From positions 1 through 5,467 of the forward strand of contig JAGXNZ010000232.1 in NCBI GenBank assembly GCA_019894655.1: a stretch of DNA of 5,467 bases. The letters are read 5' to 3'. The stretch's first letter is position 1, and each line of letters starts with the position of its first letter. Below, in pieces: positions 4,503 through 5,467 of the stretch. Both the position numbers and the translations under genes were made by a program. The notes beneath the pieces were generated by a model. That model saw only the letters and a list, made by a program, of their open reading frames with translations, ran no database searches and was not told the origin of the DNA. Source of the DNA: Promethearchaeota archaeon (GTDB lineage Archaea > Asgardarchaeota > Lokiarchaeia > Sigynarchaeales > SOKP01).

Positions 4503-5467
4503 TTTTTTTTCCTCCTTTAAAATAATCTTTTTCGTCATAGTCACCAAGTTTTTCTAATTGTAAACCGATAAAATCGGTTGTATGAGATATAATTCCTTTT
4601 TCTGATTCCTCAATTGCTTTAGTCACTCCTTGGATTATATGCTGATCAGTGACATCTCTACCACCTAATCCTACTATAAAACCTTTAATAAACGGGCTTC
4701 GCTTTAAACCGTATAGAGCTGCCTTTAATTCGTACGATAAAACACCTTCAAAGCCGTAACCAATATTCCTATCAAAAACTACTACGAGTTTAATATCTTT
4801 AAACAACTTTCTCAATTGCAAAATGGGAAACGGTCTGAATAATTTTAAACTAACTAAACCAACTTTTAATCCGTCTTTACGAAGTTTACTAATAATATTT
4901 CGGGCTTGAGAAGCAACTGACCCCATCGAGAATATTAGGAGCTCAGCGTCATCAGTTAAATAGGTTTTGTAAAGTCCATTTCCATAGGATCGTCCAAATT
5001 TTTCTGAAAATTCATCGTGAACGTTCATTATGACTTCAATTGAATTTTCAAGAGCTTTCTGCATTGCGTATCTATATTCAAAATATCCCGGGACAGTACC
5101 TTCATTTCCTCTATCTCTTATATGAGGCGTAGTTACTGGATCAATCCCTTTCACTACAGAAACATCAGAAAGATTTATGTGGTGTTTTAGTGAAGGTAAA
5201 AATTCGTCAATTTCGTCTTGTTTTTCTATAGAAACAGGCATCATTGTATGAGACAAGATATAACCATCATACGCGACTACCATTGGGAGAAAAACCCGAG
5301 GATCTTCTGCTATTTTAAACGCTTGTATGTTGATGTCGTTAATTTCTTGATTATCCATACAAAACATCTGAATCCAGCCTACATCTCGCATTGTAATAAA
5401 GTCTTGGTGATCTGTCCAAACAGACCATGGCGCACCAGTAGCTCTGGTTGCTAAATTTATTATAATA
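4495..5467 (-). CDS. porA: 2-oxoacid (pyruvate):ferredoxin oxidoreductase, alpha subunit (PorA), 5'-truncated by window edge
   Basis: This is the alpha subunit that, with PorB, forms the ThDP active site converting pyruvate plus CoA to acetyl-CoA, CO2 and reduced ferredoxin, or the reverse for CO2 fixation. The frame stays open to the end of the window, so the Met at 5391 is internal. The 25 residues before it include ATRATGAPWSVWTDHQDF, a core motif of the family. About 323 residues are present of a usual 390-400, so the N-terminal part of the pyrimidine-binding domain, including the YPITPSS-type motif, is missing. Arg8 (window numbering) probably matches the substrate-binding Arg114 of the Desulfovibrio enzyme. 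DGYILSH (67-73) and a second domain at about 175-280 (transketolase C-terminal-like, ending in GLGGRDVTDQH at 266-276) follow. The stop TAA (4497-4495) overlaps the porB ATG by 8 bp. porG and porD would be expected upstream, beyond the right edge. Confidence 0.95.
   Translation of the reverse strand, partial: IIINLATRATGAPWSVWTDHQDFITMRDVGWIQMFCMDNQEINDINIQAFKIAEDPRVFLPMVVAYDGYILSHTMMPVSIEKQDEIDEFLPSLKHHINLSDVSVVKGIDPVTTPHIRDRGNEGTVPGYFEYRYAMQKALENSIEVIMNVHDEFSEKFGRSYGNGLYKTYLTDDAELLIFSMGSVASQARNIISKLRKDGLKVGLVSLKLFRPFPILQLRKLFKDIKLVVVFDRNIGYGFEGVLSYELKAALYGLKRSPFIKGFIVGLGGRDVTDQHIIQGVTKAIEESEKGIISHTTDFIGLQLEKLGDYDEKDYFKGGKKNG
4511..4515 (-). promoter_or_regulatory. Shine-Dalgarno GGAGG of porB, inside the end of porA
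   Basis: On the - strand GGAGG is followed by eight A and then ATG (4502-4500). It is a full match to the anti-Shine-Dalgarno and is the only strong one found ahead of a gene in this window. It lies within the last codons of porA (encoding Gly-Gly) and decides the porB start. Terminating ribosomes on porA can reinitiate directly at porB. Confidence 0.8.

Noticed and set aside
4318..4557. 79-codon open frame on the + strand
   Set aside because: It is antisense to porB, which has all its catalytic and cluster motifs in the other strand.
5218..5454. 78-codon open frame on the + strand
   Set aside because: It is antisense to porA; the conserved PorA motif continues across this region on the - strand.
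1..5467. Signs of a mobile element or defence system
   Set aside because: No transposase, integrase, terminal repeats, CRISPR repeats or nuclease motifs were seen; gene content is chromosomal housekeeping plus signalling.

Overview
The window is AT-rich archaeal DNA, most likely from an Asgard archaeon (a Lokiarchaeia-like lineage is my best guess). Three lines of evidence support this. The information-processing genes are archaeal: a single-domain Sm-like protein and a RIO2 kinase. There is a multi-subunit archaeal-type 2-oxoacid:ferredoxin oxidoreductase (PorA/PorB). There are also eukaryote-like genes: a PP1/PP2A-type Ser/Thr phosphatase and a small gelsolin-like domain joined to a membrane domain. 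The promoter sequences look archaeal (BRE/TATA at about -27, short leaders), and only one gene (porB) has a strong Shine-Dalgarno sequence. The assignment is inference from gene content; no rRNA or other direct taxonomic marker is present.

Layout, left to right. (1) Positions 1-726, + strand: the 3' part of a PPP-family phosphatase gene. The catalytic GDLHG motif is encoded by the first 15 bases, so the gene begins before the window. (2) Positions 804-1058, - strand: an Lsm/Sm-like archaeal protein, convergent with the phosphatase gene across a 77-bp gap. (3) A 91-bp divergent intergenic region contains a perfect 18-bp A/T palindrome that probably holds the TATA elements for both flanking genes. 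(4) Positions 1150-1752, + strand: a class I SAM-dependent methyltransferase that probably starts at TTG. (5) Positions 1761-2642, - strand: RIO2, tail to tail with the methyltransferase (8 bp between stops), with T-tracts on both strands. (6) Positions 2685-3470, - strand: the gelsolin-like/4-TM protein, 42 bp upstream of RIO2 and with a good BRE/TATA promoter of its own. (7) Positions 3603-4502 and 4495-5467, - strand: porB and the 3' part of porA, overlapping by 8 bp and translationally coupled. porA runs off the right edge.

Functionally, PorA and PorB form the core of one enzyme that interconverts a 2-oxoacid (probably pyruvate) plus CoA with acyl-CoA, CO2 and reduced ferredoxin. Their gamma and delta partners are presumably beyond the right edge. 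RIO2 acts in small-ribosomal-subunit maturation, and Lsm in RNA binding. The most unusual gene is the gelsolin-like membrane protein, which could link the Asgard actin cytoskeleton to the membrane. Its close placement just upstream of RIO2 is worth testing for conservation. No tRNA, rRNA, CRISPR array or insertion sequence was seen. Every intergenic stretch is shorter than about 135 bp.
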